From DYHD01 sp964411065 (GTDB lineage: Bacteria; Nitrospirota; Thermodesulfovibrionia; Thermodesulfovibrionales; Dissulfurispiraceae), in the NCBI GenBank assembly GCA_964411065.1, contig CAYPJO010000029.1, positions 1-21,710 of the forward strand: 21,710 nucleotides of DNA. Direction: 5' to 3'. The translations under genes and the position numbers were made by a program. A model generated the notes under the pieces. That model was given only the letters and a program-made list of their open reading frames with translations. It was not told where the DNA came from and did no database searches. Positions 1-8,398 of the stretch are shown here, one piece after another; within the stretch, counting starts at the first letter, position 1, and the number at the start of each line of letters is the position of its first letter.

Positions 1-169
1 GTATAAGTCTCATTAAAGTATAGTGTGACTGATCTGTGCCATCAGGATGAATGAAGAAAACAGCATTTTTACCAAAGGATCTTCTAAAACTTGATGAAGC
101 ATTTGCCACTATGGCAACGCTTAAGATAGTGATTAAAATCAACAGAACTGTAAATACTCTTTTTCTCAT
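1..169 (-). CDS. Alkaline phosphatase family protein, N-terminal part (runs off window)
   Basis: This is the first 56 codons of a minus-strand gene that continues beyond base 1. The ATG (169-167) follows a strong AGGAGG ribosome site at 175-180. Residues 1-24 form a signal peptide (MRKR, a hydrophobic core, then a VANA cleavage site), so the product is exported. The mature start reads GKNAVFFIHPDGTDQSHYTL. This matches the N-terminal beta strand of alkaline phosphatases (KNVIFxIxDG), whose Asp is a metal ligand. Family membership follows from this motif plus the signal peptide. The catalytic Ser region lies outside the window, so the substrate cannot be judged. Confidence 0.78.
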   Translation of the reverse strand, partial: MRKRVFTVLLILITILSVAIVANASSSFRRSFGKNAVFFIHPDGTDQSHYTLMRLI

Positions 170-601
170 TTTTTCCTCCTTCGTTGTTTTTTTTGATTAT
201 TCTAGGCATGTAATTATTTTGATAATCTTTCAATTAAAACTGTTTTTTTATCACCCCACCTTTTTTGTGCAAGGAGAATAAAACCTGAACATCAGGGTAT
301 AAGAGAAATTTTAAGTTGTTTTTTTTCAATATAACCTTATTTTCTTGTCAGTGTAGTTAATAGATCAGATCATTCAATCAGAAATTATCATATCAGGTCT
401 TTTTTTACATTATTATTAATGATTTTTTAATTTTTAGTTACAATTTTTCGATTTAGCAGAGCCACTTAGCATAATAGAGAGGGATTTAACTAAAAGATTT
501 TTAAAAAATATTAATTTTAATTTTCTGCAATGATAGGGTCAGCATCTTAAGTAAATATTTGAATAAGAGCATCTTTTTACGATTGGTTTGTAAGCATCCT
601 T

Positions 602-854
602 ATGGTTTGCCAAGTATCATGGATAGAAGATAAAAATAGATTGTTTCTTAAACGCCTTTATAAGGTTGATAAATTAAAAGTATAAGGAAAAGTCTTTAGA
701 ATCCTTGAATTTAATAAACTCCTTAATATAACTGCTGATTATAGTCATAGCAGAGCTAAGGGAGGGCTATTCTTAAAATATAAGGCCTTTGCCTCAAAAG
801 ATGACGTTTTAAATAGAGAATCCATTTTTAATGAAGTTATTAAATTACCCTAAA
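602..854 (+). pseudogene. Possible decayed coding sequence, unknown product
   Basis: From ATG 602 the frame runs 27 codons, meets TAA at 683-685, then continues open in the same frame for about 55 more codons to TAA near 852. The readthrough has protein-like composition, for example SRAKGGLFLKYKAFASKDD after the stop. I do not recognise a family. The internal stop and the lack of a ribosome site suggest a dead remnant, or chance. Confidence 0.25.
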
Positions 855-944
855 AGGCGAGCCCCTCAATATTTCTGATTTTCCAGAGATATCATTAACC
901 TCTGTTTGAACAGGGCTAAGGCATATCTATTTCTATCATTGACT

Positions 945-1163
945 TTATCTATAGTGCTTTTGAAAAATCAAAGCATGTGCTATCAATCCTTCGTTGAGAT
1001 TACCTTCCTTGAGACTATCTTGAATTGAGAGATTTTTTGTTTTAACATATTAGAACTTCCTTTTTTCACATTTTCGGTAATATTTTATATCATCCCCTAA
1101 GGTTGTAAAAGAGTGAAGCATTCGGTCTTTAATATGTTTTTCTTGCAGTTTAGGATCTCTAAC
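945..1163 (-). pseudogene. Possible decayed coding sequence, unknown product
   Basis: A minus-strand frame of about 73 codons is open except for one internal stop. Its upstream part includes KDRMLHSFTTLGDDIKYYRK, and the part after the stop includes LKEGNLNEGLIAHALIFQKH. The mix of charged and hydrophobic residues looks like a real helical protein rather than AT-rich noise. There is no clear start or ribosome site and I recognise no family. Confidence 0.25.
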
Positions 1164-1217
1164 TTACATAATTATTAAAAATTTTATTGATAGTATGATA
1201 ATATTATCTAGTTAATT

Positions 1218-1499
1218 ATGAAATGTTCTGCTCATCTCATAATAAAAGGTAAAGTACAAGGGGTTTATTTTAGAGCCTTTACCAAAGAAATTGCAGATTC
1301 CTTAGGATTAAAAGGATGGGTTAGGAATTTGCCTGATGGCAGTGTTGAGGCTATTTTTGAAGGAGATCGAGAAATTATTGAGATTGCCATTGGTAAATGT
1401 AGAATTGGACCACCTTTTGCAGTTGTAAGTGATATCCAAATTCAATGGAGTGACAAGATTGAAGGATACCAGGATTTCAAAATTAGATATAGATTTTAA
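1218..1499 (+). CDS. acyP: Acylphosphatase
   Basis: This small cytosolic enzyme (93 aa) hydrolyses the carboxyl-phosphate bond of acyl phosphates. The family signature is complete: GKVQGVYFRAFT at residues 11-22 supplies the phosphate-binding loop and catalytic Arg19. GWVRNLPDGSVEAIFEG at 33-49 supplies catalytic Asn37. The length is normal for the family. The ATG at 1218 places the motif correctly, although no good ribosome site is visible. The 3' end overlaps the possible upstream starts of the biotin synthase reading frame, which suggests co-transcription. Its cellular role (acetyl phosphate or 1,3-bisphosphoglycerate turnover) cannot be read from the sequence. Confidence 0.93.
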   Translation: MKCSAHLIIKGKVQGVYFRAFTKEIADSLGLKGWVRNLPDGSVEAIFEGDREIIEIAIGKCRIGPPFAVVSDIQIQWSDKIEGYQDFKIRYRF

Positions 1500-2481
1500 T
1501 AGTAAGTTGCGAAAGTTTAAAGAAAAAATTCTGACAGGTGGAGCATTGACAAAAGAGGAGGCTTTATTAATTGCTGACTCAACGAATCTAAAACTTTTAG
1601 ATCTTTTTTCAGTGGCTAATGATATTCGTGAGCATTTTTTTGGAAATTATATTGAGCTTTGCTCTATAGTGAATGCAAAGTCAGGGGCTTGCTCAGAGAA
1701 CTGTGCTTTTTGTGCTCAATCTGCACACCACAAAACAGGCGTCTCCATATATCCAATTCTTGATGGGGATATTATCTTACAAAAAGCAGAAGAAGCTAAA
1801 AAAGGAGGGGTTAATCGATTTAGCATTGTTACCAGCGGAAAGAAATTGAGCAAGAAGGAACTTTTAACTATAAGTCCCTTATTTAATAAGTTAAGAAGCT
1901 TAGGTCTATTGCCTTGTGCTTCCTTAGGCACTCTTTCGAAAGAGGAACTGAAATTTCTAAAAGAAGAAGGGCTGAATCGTTATCATCATAATATAGAGAC
2001 ATCTGAAAGATTTTACCCGATGATATGCTCAACGCACACCTATAAAGAAAGGATTAAAACAATAGAGAATGCCTTATCTGTTGGACTATCTGTATGTGCA
2101 GGAGGTATTTTTGGGATGGGTGAAACATGGCATGATAGAATAGATATGGCTTTTCTATTGAAAGCATTAAATGTTGATTCGATCCCTATTAATTTTCTTA
2201 TACCCATAAAGGGTACTCCTCTTGCCTTAAGAGATATGCTCCATCCTTTTGAAGCTCTTAAGATCGTCTGTCTGTTCAGACTGCTTTTGCCAGATAAGTC
2301 TATTAGAATTTGTGCTGGCCGGGTTCAAGTGCTAAAGGAATTTCATAGCCTTATTTTCATGGCAGGAGCAGACTCCATTCTTACTGGGAACTACCTTACT
2401 ACCACAGGTAGAACCTTTGAAGATGATCGAGCATTAATTAAAATCCACGAGCTTTTTTTAGTAAATCCTAAAAGTCATTAA
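1429..2481 (+). CDS. bioB: Biotin synthase (radical SAM), variant auxiliary-cluster ligands
   Basis: BioB inserts sulfur into dethiobiotin to make biotin. The radical-SAM motif CSENCAFC gives Cys88, Cys92 and Cys95 (numbered from GTG 1429). YHHNIETS, VCAGGIFGMGE and INFLIPIKGTPL are BioB hallmarks. Of the E. coli auxiliary-cluster ligands, C128 and C188 correspond to Cys163 and Cys223, and R260 to Arg293. The C97 position is Ser132, and an extra Cys295 sits in RICAGR where E. coli has Ser. The start is uncertain: GTG 1429, GTG 1450 or TTG 1507 are possible, the first two lying inside acyP. None has a strong ribosome site, so translational coupling to acyP is likely. No other biotin gene is nearby. 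Confidence 0.93.
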   Translation: MISKFNGVTRLKDTRISKLDIDFNSKLRKFKEKILTGGALTKEEALLIADSTNLKLLDLFSVANDIREHFFGNYIELCSIVNAKSGACSENCAFCAQSAHHKTGVSIYPILDGDIILQKAEEAKKGGVNRFSIVTSGKKLSKKELLTISPLFNKLRSLGLLPCASLGTLSKEELKFLKEEGLNRYHHNIETSERFYPMICSTHTYKERIKTIENALSVGLSVCAGGIFGMGETWHDRIDMAFLLKALNVDSIPINFLIPIKGTPLALRDMLHPFEALKIVCLFRLLLPDKSIRICAGRVQVLKEFHSLIFMAGADSILTGNYLTTTGRTFEDDRALIKIHELFLVNPKSH

Positions 2482-2538
2482 TATCCCCTTTGCTAAATTT
2501 TAGTTCACCATTAATTTTAAAATAGGAGGTTTTGGTTA

Positions 2539-3168
2539 ATGGTTATACTAAAAATAAAGATCCTTACTTTTGTTTTGCTTTTCTTATTCTTCTGATATCA
2601 TCCTTTTACAGCTCGATCATAGAAGGTGCATCTATAGAGTTCAATATTGAGAAGTTAACAAGTAAAGATTTTAATGATCGCCTTTTTGCCTCTGAAGTTT
2701 TTAGAAATAGAGATGATGAAAGTTTAGTAGATGCACTGATCAACTTTTTAAATAATAAAGCAGAAGATTGGCAAATCCCAATAAAAGTAATACGTCTTCT
2801 TGGTGATTTAAAAAACCCGAAAGCTATAGGAATTTTACTCGAATACTTCGACAATGTTTTTGTTAATCATGAATGTCCTGCTATCGGATTGCATACTGCA
2901 ATAGCCCTATCAAATCTCAGTGATAACTCGCAGGTATTTGAGTCCCTATTAAATAATTTAAATAATCTACATTCCGAAGACCTTCAAGTTAAGGAGGCTA
3001 TAGTAGAGTCACTTGGTAAGTTAAAGAGAAGAGAAGTTTGATGAGAATAGTTTTGCTCTAAGATATAAAGCTTTAAAGGCTATAGCAGATATTGGTGATA
3101 TTAAAAAAACTGGGAAAGATCCTCTTTTAAAAAGAGAGGCTTTAAAGACAATTAGAAAACTTTACTAA
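2539..3168 (+). pseudogene. HEAT-repeat-like secreted protein, broken by two frameshifts
   Basis: AGGAGG at 2524-2529 is ideally placed for ATG 2539. That frame gives a signal-peptide start (MVILKIKILTFVLLFLFF) and then stops near 2593. The body of the protein is in the next frame, open from about 2560 to 3041, with alpha-helical repeat character (VIRLLGDLKNPKAIGILLEYF; TAIALSNLSDN; EAIVESLGKLK). From about 3030 the reading returns to the original frame: REEKFDENSFALRYKALKAI, then IADIGDIKK, to TAA at 3166-3168. The reconstructed product is about 209 aa. Two compensating shifts mean either a decayed gene or sequencing/assembly errors. A 169-aa product starting at TTG 2532 is possible on paper, but that codon lies only 2 nt from the ribosome site. 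Confidence 0.6.
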
Positions 3169-3225
3169 AAGTATCTAAATCTCAAAGAAAGCCATTTGAC
3201 AATTTTATAAATAAAATACTTTTTC

Positions 3226-3234
3226 TGATATAAT
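3226..3234 (+). promoter_or_regulatory. Candidate extended -10 promoter element
   Basis: TGATATAAT is a perfect extended -10 (TGnTATAAT) and would start transcription near 3241, heading for the zinc-ribbon gene and possibly purH. A TTGACA at 3196-3201 lies 27 nt upstream, too far to be its -35. The implied leader before 3445 is about 200 nt. Nothing else is evident in 3169-3444. Confidence 0.35.
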
Positions 3235-3444
3235 TATAGCGTTTAAATTTTTCATCAATTTAAGTAAATTTTCTGGTAGCGCTTTTTATTAAGATAATAT
3301 TCTCTGAGGTATTTAGTGACAGGGGGAAAAAACGGTCTTCGCCTTCAATTATTGTATTTTGAATAATATTCTTTATTTCTAAATCTATTAAAAATTAAAA
3401 AAGGCAATTTACAAATTTTAGAATTTCTCTTAACGGAGGTGTCT

Positions 3445-3609
3445 ATGCCACTTTATGAATATAAGTGCAAAAAGTGTGGTGAGACTTTCCCCTTAGTTAT
3501 GAGCGTTAAGGAGAAAGAGACAACAAAGGTAAAATGCCCTAAATGCAATTCAGAAGAGGTAGATCAACTTTATCTTTCTTATTACACTAAAACCTCAAAA
3601 AAATCTTAG
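3445..3609 (+). CDS. FmdB-family zinc ribbon protein
   Basis: This 54-aa protein begins MPLYEYKCKKCGETF, the typical FmdB-family start. It has two CxxC pairs (Cys8/Cys11 and Cys31/Cys34) that would form one zinc ribbon. A GGAGG at 3435-3439 supports ATG 3445. The family was named from a putative regulator in a formamidase/amidase operon. Most members have no tested function, so a regulatory role is only a guess. The short Lys/Ser-rich tail is usual. The gene stands alone, about 160 bp ahead of purH on the same strand. Confidence 0.85.
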   Translation: MPLYEYKCKKCGETFPLVMSVKEKETTKVKCPKCNSEEVDQLYLSYYTKTSKKS

Positions 3610-3770
3610 GAAGGCAGAGGCAGGACGATCAAGCTTAGATCTCTAAGTGTAATAAGGAGAGAGGGGGAGGGTTAATTTTTTGTTTTGTGCATTTTAATCC
3701 TGCCAATTAAAGCAAGGTTGAGAAAAATGTTACTCTTTATTTCTATGCAAAAAAGTTAGGGGGGTAGTAA

Positions 3771-5321
3771 ATGATTAAGAGAGCTCTTATCAGTGTGTCA
3801 GACAAAAGAGGCATTATTAAATTTGCCAAAGAACTTGAAGTTCTTGGAGTAGAGATCCTATCAACAGGTGGTACAGCAAGGTCATTAAGAGATGCGGGCA
3901 TCAAAGTAAGAGAGGTCTCTGATTATACTGGATTTCCTGAAATGTTAGATGGAAGATTAAAAACTCTTCATCCAAAGATACATGGAGGGGTGCTTTATCG
4001 TAGAAATAATCCTTCCGATATAGAGGAGATTAAAAAACATGGGATTGAGGCGATCGACTTAATTGTGGTTAATCTTTACCCCTTTGAGGATACTATTTCA
4101 AAGCCAGATGTGCAGTTTGAAGAGGCAATTGAAAATATAGATATAGGAGGTCCAGCTTTATTAAGAGCAGCTGGTAAGAATTTTCAAGATGTGATCGTAA
4201 TCGTTGATCCTGATGATTATGAGCTAATAATCAAAGAATTATCTACAAATGGTAATCTAACCTATGAGACGAGATTGGGGCTCGCAAAAAAAGTATTTCT
4301 TCATACCGCAAGATATGACTCCTCAATCGCTGATTATCTCAGCTCTATTTCAGGTGAAGATAATGCCTTTCCTGAGTACTTCACTCTTTCAATGAAAAAG
4401 CATGCTACTCTTCGGTATGGAGAAAACCCTCATCAGCAAGCTGCTATCTATAAACATAATACAATTGGTCTTTCGTTGCCTGAGGCTAAAATTTTACAGG
4501 GTAAAGAGATGTCTTTTAACAATTATCTTGACTGCCATTCTGCGATTATGCTTATAATTGAGTTTGATAAAAAAGCCTGTGTTATCATCAAACATAATAA
4601 TCCCTGTGGCGTGGCTATTGGGGATACCGCTTCTGAAGCGTACAGAAAAGCCGAAAAAACAGATCCAGTCTCAGCCTTTGGTGGAGTTGTAGCTTTTAAT
4701 ACCGAAGTAGATGAAGAAGCAGCAAAAGCTATGTCTAATTTATTTCTTGAAGTAGTGATAGCTCCTTCCTTTACTAATGAAGCAAGGCGCGTATTCTCTT
4801 TGAAGCCTAATGTAAGGCTTCTTGAAATTCCAACTCTTTCCCTTTCTCAGGACAGAAAGATTACCTCATATGATATGAAAAGGATTGCTGGCGGGATGTT
4901 GGTTCAACAGTGGGATTTTTCTTCAGAGGACATAATGTCACTCAAGGCTGTTACAAAAAGACAGCCTACTCCAGAGGAAAGAGAGGCACTTTTATTTGCG
5001 TGGAGAGTTTGCAAGCATGTAAAATCCAATGCTATTGTTTATGCTTTTCGTGATCGGACAGTTGGAATAGGAATAGGACAAACCAGTAGAGTCTACTCTG
5101 CAAAAATTGGTGCTCTTAATGCTTGCGAACCTTTAAAGGGAACTGTGGTTGCATCGGATGGTTTCTTTCCCTTTAGAGATGGCATAGATGTCCTTCACGA
5201 AATGGGAGTTACTGCTGTTATTCAACCAGGTGGTTCATTGAAAGATAAGGAAGTAATTGAAGCTGCAGATGAATACGATATGGCTATGATAATAACTGGT
5301 ATAAGGCATTTCAGACATTGA
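3771..5321 (+). CDS. purH: Bifunctional AICAR formyltransferase / IMP cyclohydrolase
   Basis: PurH performs the last two steps of IMP synthesis in the cytosol. Residues about 1-200 are the MGS-like cyclohydrolase domain (ALISVSDKRGI; LSTGGTA; MLDGRLKTLHPKIHGGVLYR). The rest is the transformylase domain, with RYGENPHQQA at 216-225, the catalytic pair Lys274-His275 in IIKHNNPCG, and SAFGGVVAFN at 301-310. The protein ends in the classic RHFRH. At 516 aa the length is standard. The start ATG follows a G-rich ribosome site (GGGGGGT) about 6 nt upstream. It heads a run that continues through the globin/PsiE gene to purD. Confidence 0.97.
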   Translation: MIKRALISVSDKRGIIKFAKELEVLGVEILSTGGTARSLRDAGIKVREVSDYTGFPEMLDGRLKTLHPKIHGGVLYRRNNPSDIEEIKKHGIEAIDLIVVNLYPFEDTISKPDVQFEEAIENIDIGGPALLRAAGKNFQDVIVIVDPDDYELIIKELSTNGNLTYETRLGLAKKVFLHTARYDSSIADYLSSISGEDNAFPEYFTLSMKKHATLRYGENPHQQAAIYKHNTIGLSLPEAKILQGKEMSFNNYLDCHSAIMLIIEFDKKACVIIKHNNPCGVAIGDTASEAYRKAEKTDPVSAFGGVVAFNTEVDEEAAKAMSNLFLEVVIAPSFTNEARRVFSLKPNVRLLEIPTLSLSQDRKITSYDMKRIAGGMLVQQWDFSSEDIMSLKAVTKRQPTPEEREALLFAWRVCKHVKSNAIVYAFRDRTVGIGIGQTSRVYSAKIGALNACEPLKGTVVASDGFFPFRDGIDVLHEMGVTAVIQPGGSLKDKEVIEAADEYDMAMIITGIRHFRH

Positions 5322-5339
5322 AATTGTAATAAGCCTTCC

Positions 5340-6239
5340 ATGCTAAAGTCCTTTAAAGAAATTAAAAGACATTACAATTTTACTGTCGATGATGAGAAGA
5401 GGCTTTTCTCTTTAAGACCATTAATGGAGATGAATGCTGATAAAGCAATGGATGCCCTTTATACGTGGTTACTTCAAACGAAAGAGACCGCGGAGTTCTT
5501 TGAGGACGAAGAAAGAAAAAGACATATATTCAGTGCTCAAAAAAATTGGTTTATAGATCTTTTCCGGGAAAGATACGATAACTTATATTACGATGAATTA
5601 ATTAAAATTGGGCAAGTCCATGTAAAAGAAGGGGTTGATGCACATTTTATGAATCGCTCAATTAATATTATTAGGAATTTTTGTATTAATCTCCTCGATT
5701 CAATGGTAGAAGACACCGAAGAAAGGACTAAGCTTTTAATATCTATTGAGAAGATACTCGATATAAATTTAGATATAATCACCAATTCTTATATTGAAGA
5801 AGGATTAAGAACCTATTCGCCTCAATATAAAATCAGATCCTTTGTCTTGGAGCTAACTGAAAATCTCTCACGCTCTCTCAATTTTATTCTTATTGTTGCT
5901 CTCGCAGGACTTAGTTTGGGCACCATTGTATTATTTTGGGGAGATGTTCAAAGGATTATTGGAGGTGACCTTCAACAGGGTATCATCTCTGCTCTCGGTT
6001 CTATATTATTTTTGTGGGTCATTTTAGAGCTTATTAATACTGAGATAGCCCATTTGAAAGGTGGCAAGTTTTATATTAGTATATTTATCGGAGTAGCATT
6101 AGTTGCTATAATAAGGGAAACTCTTATTTCAACATTAAATCAATCCAAGCCAGAAACTCATTATCATCTAATTGCTGCGATGCTTGTTTTAGGCCTTATA
6201 TACTGGCTTGTGAAAAAAACGGAGGAGAAAAAACGATGA
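5340..6239 (+). CDS. Globin-coupled sensor domain fused to a PsiE-like membrane domain
   Basis: The protein is 299 aa. The N-terminal ~160 residues are helical and resemble the protoglobin/globin-coupled-sensor fold. IKIGQVHVKEGV places His94 as the likely proximal heme ligand, matching the IGxxHxxxG pattern of those sensors. Residues from about 178 form four hydrophobic segments (about 180-200, 213-233, 243-262 and 276-292). GIISALGSILFLWVILELI and FIGVALVAIIRETLI match the PsiE family (phosphate-starvation-inducible E). The combination suggests a membrane protein controlled by a heme-bound gas (O2, NO or CO). PsiE has no known biochemical function, so the output is unknown. It lies 18 nt after purH with no strong ribosome site and overlaps purD by ATGA, so it is probably co-transcribed. 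Confidence 0.75.
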   Translation: MLKSFKEIKRHYNFTVDDEKRLFSLRPLMEMNADKAMDALYTWLLQTKETAEFFEDEERKRHIFSAQKNWFIDLFRERYDNLYYDELIKIGQVHVKEGVDAHFMNRSINIIRNFCINLLDSMVEDTEERTKLLISIEKILDINLDIITNSYIEEGLRTYSPQYKIRSFVLELTENLSRSLNFILIVALAGLSLGTIVLFWGDVQRIIGGDLQQGIISALGSILFLWVILELINTEIAHLKGGKFYISIFIGVALVAIIRETLISTLNQSKPETHYHLIAAMLVLGLIYWLVKKTEEKKR

Positions 6240-7504
6240 AAGTGCTTGTTGTTGGAAGCGGAGGGAGGGAACATGCTATTGTGTGGAAGCTTGCTCAGTC
6301 TCGTTTGGTGGATAAAATTTACTGCGCTCCTGGAAATGCTGGTATATCTGAGATAGCCGAATGTGTCTCGATTAATGTTAATGAGTTTGATGCATTGATT
6401 GATCTTGTAAAACATGAATGGATAGATATTACTATAGTTGGACCAGAAGAACCACTAGCAAAGGGAATTGTAGATGCCTTTGAGAGGGAAGGTAGAAGAA
6501 TAGTCGGACCTACGAAGGTAGCTGCTCAAATTGAATCGAGCAAAGTTTTTGCTAAGGAATTTATGAAGAGACATCGAATTCCTACCGCTGAATATAAAGT
6601 ATTTACTTCTTATAGCCATGCTGAAGAATACATTAGAATGAAGGGCGCACCCATTGTAATTAAAGCTGATGGCTTAGCTGCTGGCAAAGGAGTTATAGTA
6701 GCTGAGACTACAGACCAAGCTTTTGAAGGCCTAAAGCTCATCATGAAGGAAAAAGTTTTTGGAGAGGCTGGCAACAAAGTTGTTATTGAAGAGTGTTTGA
6801 TAGGAGAGGAAGCCTCTTATATGGTTTTTACTGATGGTGATACCATCATTCCTCTGGCAAGTTCTCAAGATCATAAAAGAGTTTTTGACAATGACAAAGG
6901 ACCAAACACTGGCGGTATGGGTGCTTACAGTCCAGCACCTATAGTAACAAAAAAAATAGAAGCTAAAATATTAGAAAATATTATAAAGCCAACTATATAC
7001 GGACTAAGGACTGAGAAAATTAGATATAAGGGTATTCTTTATGCTGGCTTAATTGTCAAGGATGAAGATGTTTATGTGCTTGAGTTTAATTGCAGACTTG
7101 GTGACCCCGAGACTCAACCTATTATGATGCGTATGACAAATGACCTTTTAGAGATTTGCCTCGCTCTTTCAGATGAAAAGCTTTCAGTGATAAAACCTCG
7201 GTGGCAAGATAACGCTTCTGTTTGTGTAGTTCTTGCATCTGCTGGTTATCCAGGAAGTTATGAGAAAGGTAAATTAATAACAGGGCTTGACGAGGTAAAA
7301 AAGATTGAGAATGTCTATGTGTTTCATGCTGGCACAGCTTTTACCGGTTCAAACTTCGTAACTAATGGTGGAAGGGTTTTAGGAGTGACTGCTCTTGGAA
7401 AAGATATAAGAGCGGCAAAAGAATTAGCCTATAAAGCTATTAAACAAATTCATTTTGAGGGTATGCATTATAGAAAAGACATAGCTGATAAGGCTTTAAG
7501 ATGA
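6236..7504 (+). CDS. purD: Phosphoribosylamine-glycine ligase (GAR synthetase)
   Basis: PurD is an ATP-grasp enzyme that joins glycine to 5-phosphoribosylamine in purine synthesis. It shows the N-terminal VVGSGGREHAIVWKLAQS, then GPEEPLAKGI, the ATP-grasp loop IKADGLAAGKGVIV, the DHKRVFDNDKGPNTGGMGAY segment, and the metal-binding FNCRLGDPETQ. At 422 aa it is full length. The ATG overlaps the preceding gene's stop by 4 nt and is preceded by GGAGAAAA. The 3' end overlaps the DUF89 gene, also by ATGA, so three genes are translationally coupled. Confidence 0.97.
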   Translation: MKVLVVGSGGREHAIVWKLAQSRLVDKIYCAPGNAGISEIAECVSINVNEFDALIDLVKHEWIDITIVGPEEPLAKGIVDAFEREGRRIVGPTKVAAQIESSKVFAKEFMKRHRIPTAEYKVFTSYSHAEEYIRMKGAPIVIKADGLAAGKGVIVAETTDQAFEGLKLIMKEKVFGEAGNKVVIEECLIGEEASYMVFTDGDTIIPLASSQDHKRVFDNDKGPNTGGMGAYSPAPIVTKKIEAKILENIIKPTIYGLRTEKIRYKGILYAGLIVKDEDVYVLEFNCRLGDPETQPIMMRMTNDLLEICLALSDEKLSVIKPRWQDNASVCVVLASAGYPGSYEKGKLITGLDEVKKIENVYVFHAGTAFTGSNFVTNGGRVLGVTALGKDIRAAKELAYKAIKQIHFEGMHYRKDIADKALR

Positions 7505-8367
7505 AAACTCATTTAGAGTGCTTTCCTTGCTTTCTTAAGCAGACATTAATTGCTTTAAGGTTGTCTACTGATGATGAGAGTCTCCAATTTGAGGTTATAA
7601 AAGGTGTTGCAGAGGAGATTATTCATGCCGATATAACAAAACCACCTGCTTATACTACCACTTTTATACATAGAAAAATTAGAAAATTGCTCAACAAAGA
7701 CCCTTATAAAGATGTAAAGAAACATTATAACAAAGTTGCCATGCTCTTCTATCCTGAAATGAAAGAGAAAATATTACAGAGTAGCGATCCTCTACATACT
7801 GCAGTTAGACTCGCAATCGCTGGTAACGTTATAGATTTTGGTATTTATACCTCTATTAATATTGCAGAAACAATTGAAAAAGCTTTGATAGGTCCTCTCG
7901 CCATAGATGATTTTCCTTTACTAAAGAGAGCTTTTTCAACTCATACTGAGGTTTTATATCTCCTTGATAATGCTGGTGAAGTAGTCTTTGATAAGCTTTT
8001 GATAGAAGTTTTACGTCACATTGGTTTAAAGGTAAAAGCTGTAGCTAAGGGTGAACCTATTTTAAATGATTGCACTCGTGAAGATGTGGCGGAAGTAGGT
8101 TTAGATAATGTTTGCGATGTAATTGATAATGGCTCAGATTGTATAGGAACTATTTTAGAGATGACCTCAAAGAAATTTAGAGATGAATTTGCTCGCTATA
8201 GCCTCATTATAAGCAAAGGACAAGGCAATTATGAGACACTTTCATATGAATCAAAGAATCATGGATTTACTAACAAAAATATATGCTATCTTTTCCAAAC
8301 AAAATGTGATGTCGTCTCTAAGGAATTGAATTTACCAACTGGTTCTATGGTATTACAGGTCTATTAA
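7501..8367 (+). CDS. DUF89 / ARMT1-like metal-dependent phosphatase
   Basis: This 288-aa protein belongs to the DUF89 (ARMT1-like) family, of which several members are metabolite damage-control phosphatases acting on sugar or cofactor phosphates. It has an N-terminal CxxC (Cys7 and Cys10 in ECFPCFLKQ) as in the prokaryotic subgroup. It also has AGNVID at 107-112, the metal-site motif LLDNAGE ending at 160, KGEPILND near 183-190, and SKGQGNYETL near 238-247. The ATGA overlap with purD shows coupling to purine synthesis. A role in clearing a damaged or overflow phosphoribosyl intermediate is an inference. Roughly 105 bp with a separate promoter follow, so the run probably ends here. Confidence 0.85.
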   Translation: MKTHLECFPCFLKQTLIALRLSTDDESLQFEVIKGVAEEIIHADITKPPAYTTTFIHRKIRKLLNKDPYKDVKKHYNKVAMLFYPEMKEKILQSSDPLHTAVRLAIAGNVIDFGIYTSINIAETIEKALIGPLAIDDFPLLKRAFSTHTEVLYLLDNAGEVVFDKLLIEVLRHIGLKVKAVAKGEPILNDCTREDVAEVGLDNVCDVIDNGSDCIGTILEMTSKKFRDEFARYSLIISKGQGNYETLSYESKNHGFTNKNICYLFQTKCDVVSKELNLPTGSMVLQVY

Positions 8368-8398
8368 TTTTATTTATAGAATAACTTTATAATACCTC

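Larger units (their letters stand above)
170..1217. other. Long AT-rich gap without an intact gene
   Basis: About 1 kb lies between the divergent phosphatase and acylphosphatase genes. It must carry the phosphatase promoter, but I see no convincing -35/-10 pair. Two stretches inside it (602-854 plus and 945-1163 minus) read like decayed coding sequence and are listed separately. A TATGAT hexamer at about 1193-1198 could be a -10 box for the acylphosphatase gene, but it has no good -35 partner. I found no RNA gene. Confidence 0.5.

Noticed and set aside
51..281. Plus-strand 76-codon reading frame at the left end
   Set aside because: It lies antisense to the phosphatase start, lacks a ribosome site and reads as hydrophobic AT-rich noise, whereas the minus strand has a signal peptide, AGGAGG and a family motif.
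3196..3234. TTGACA plus TATAAT as a classical sigma-70 promoter
   Set aside because: The spacing is 27 nt, too long. Only the extended -10 was kept as a weak candidate.
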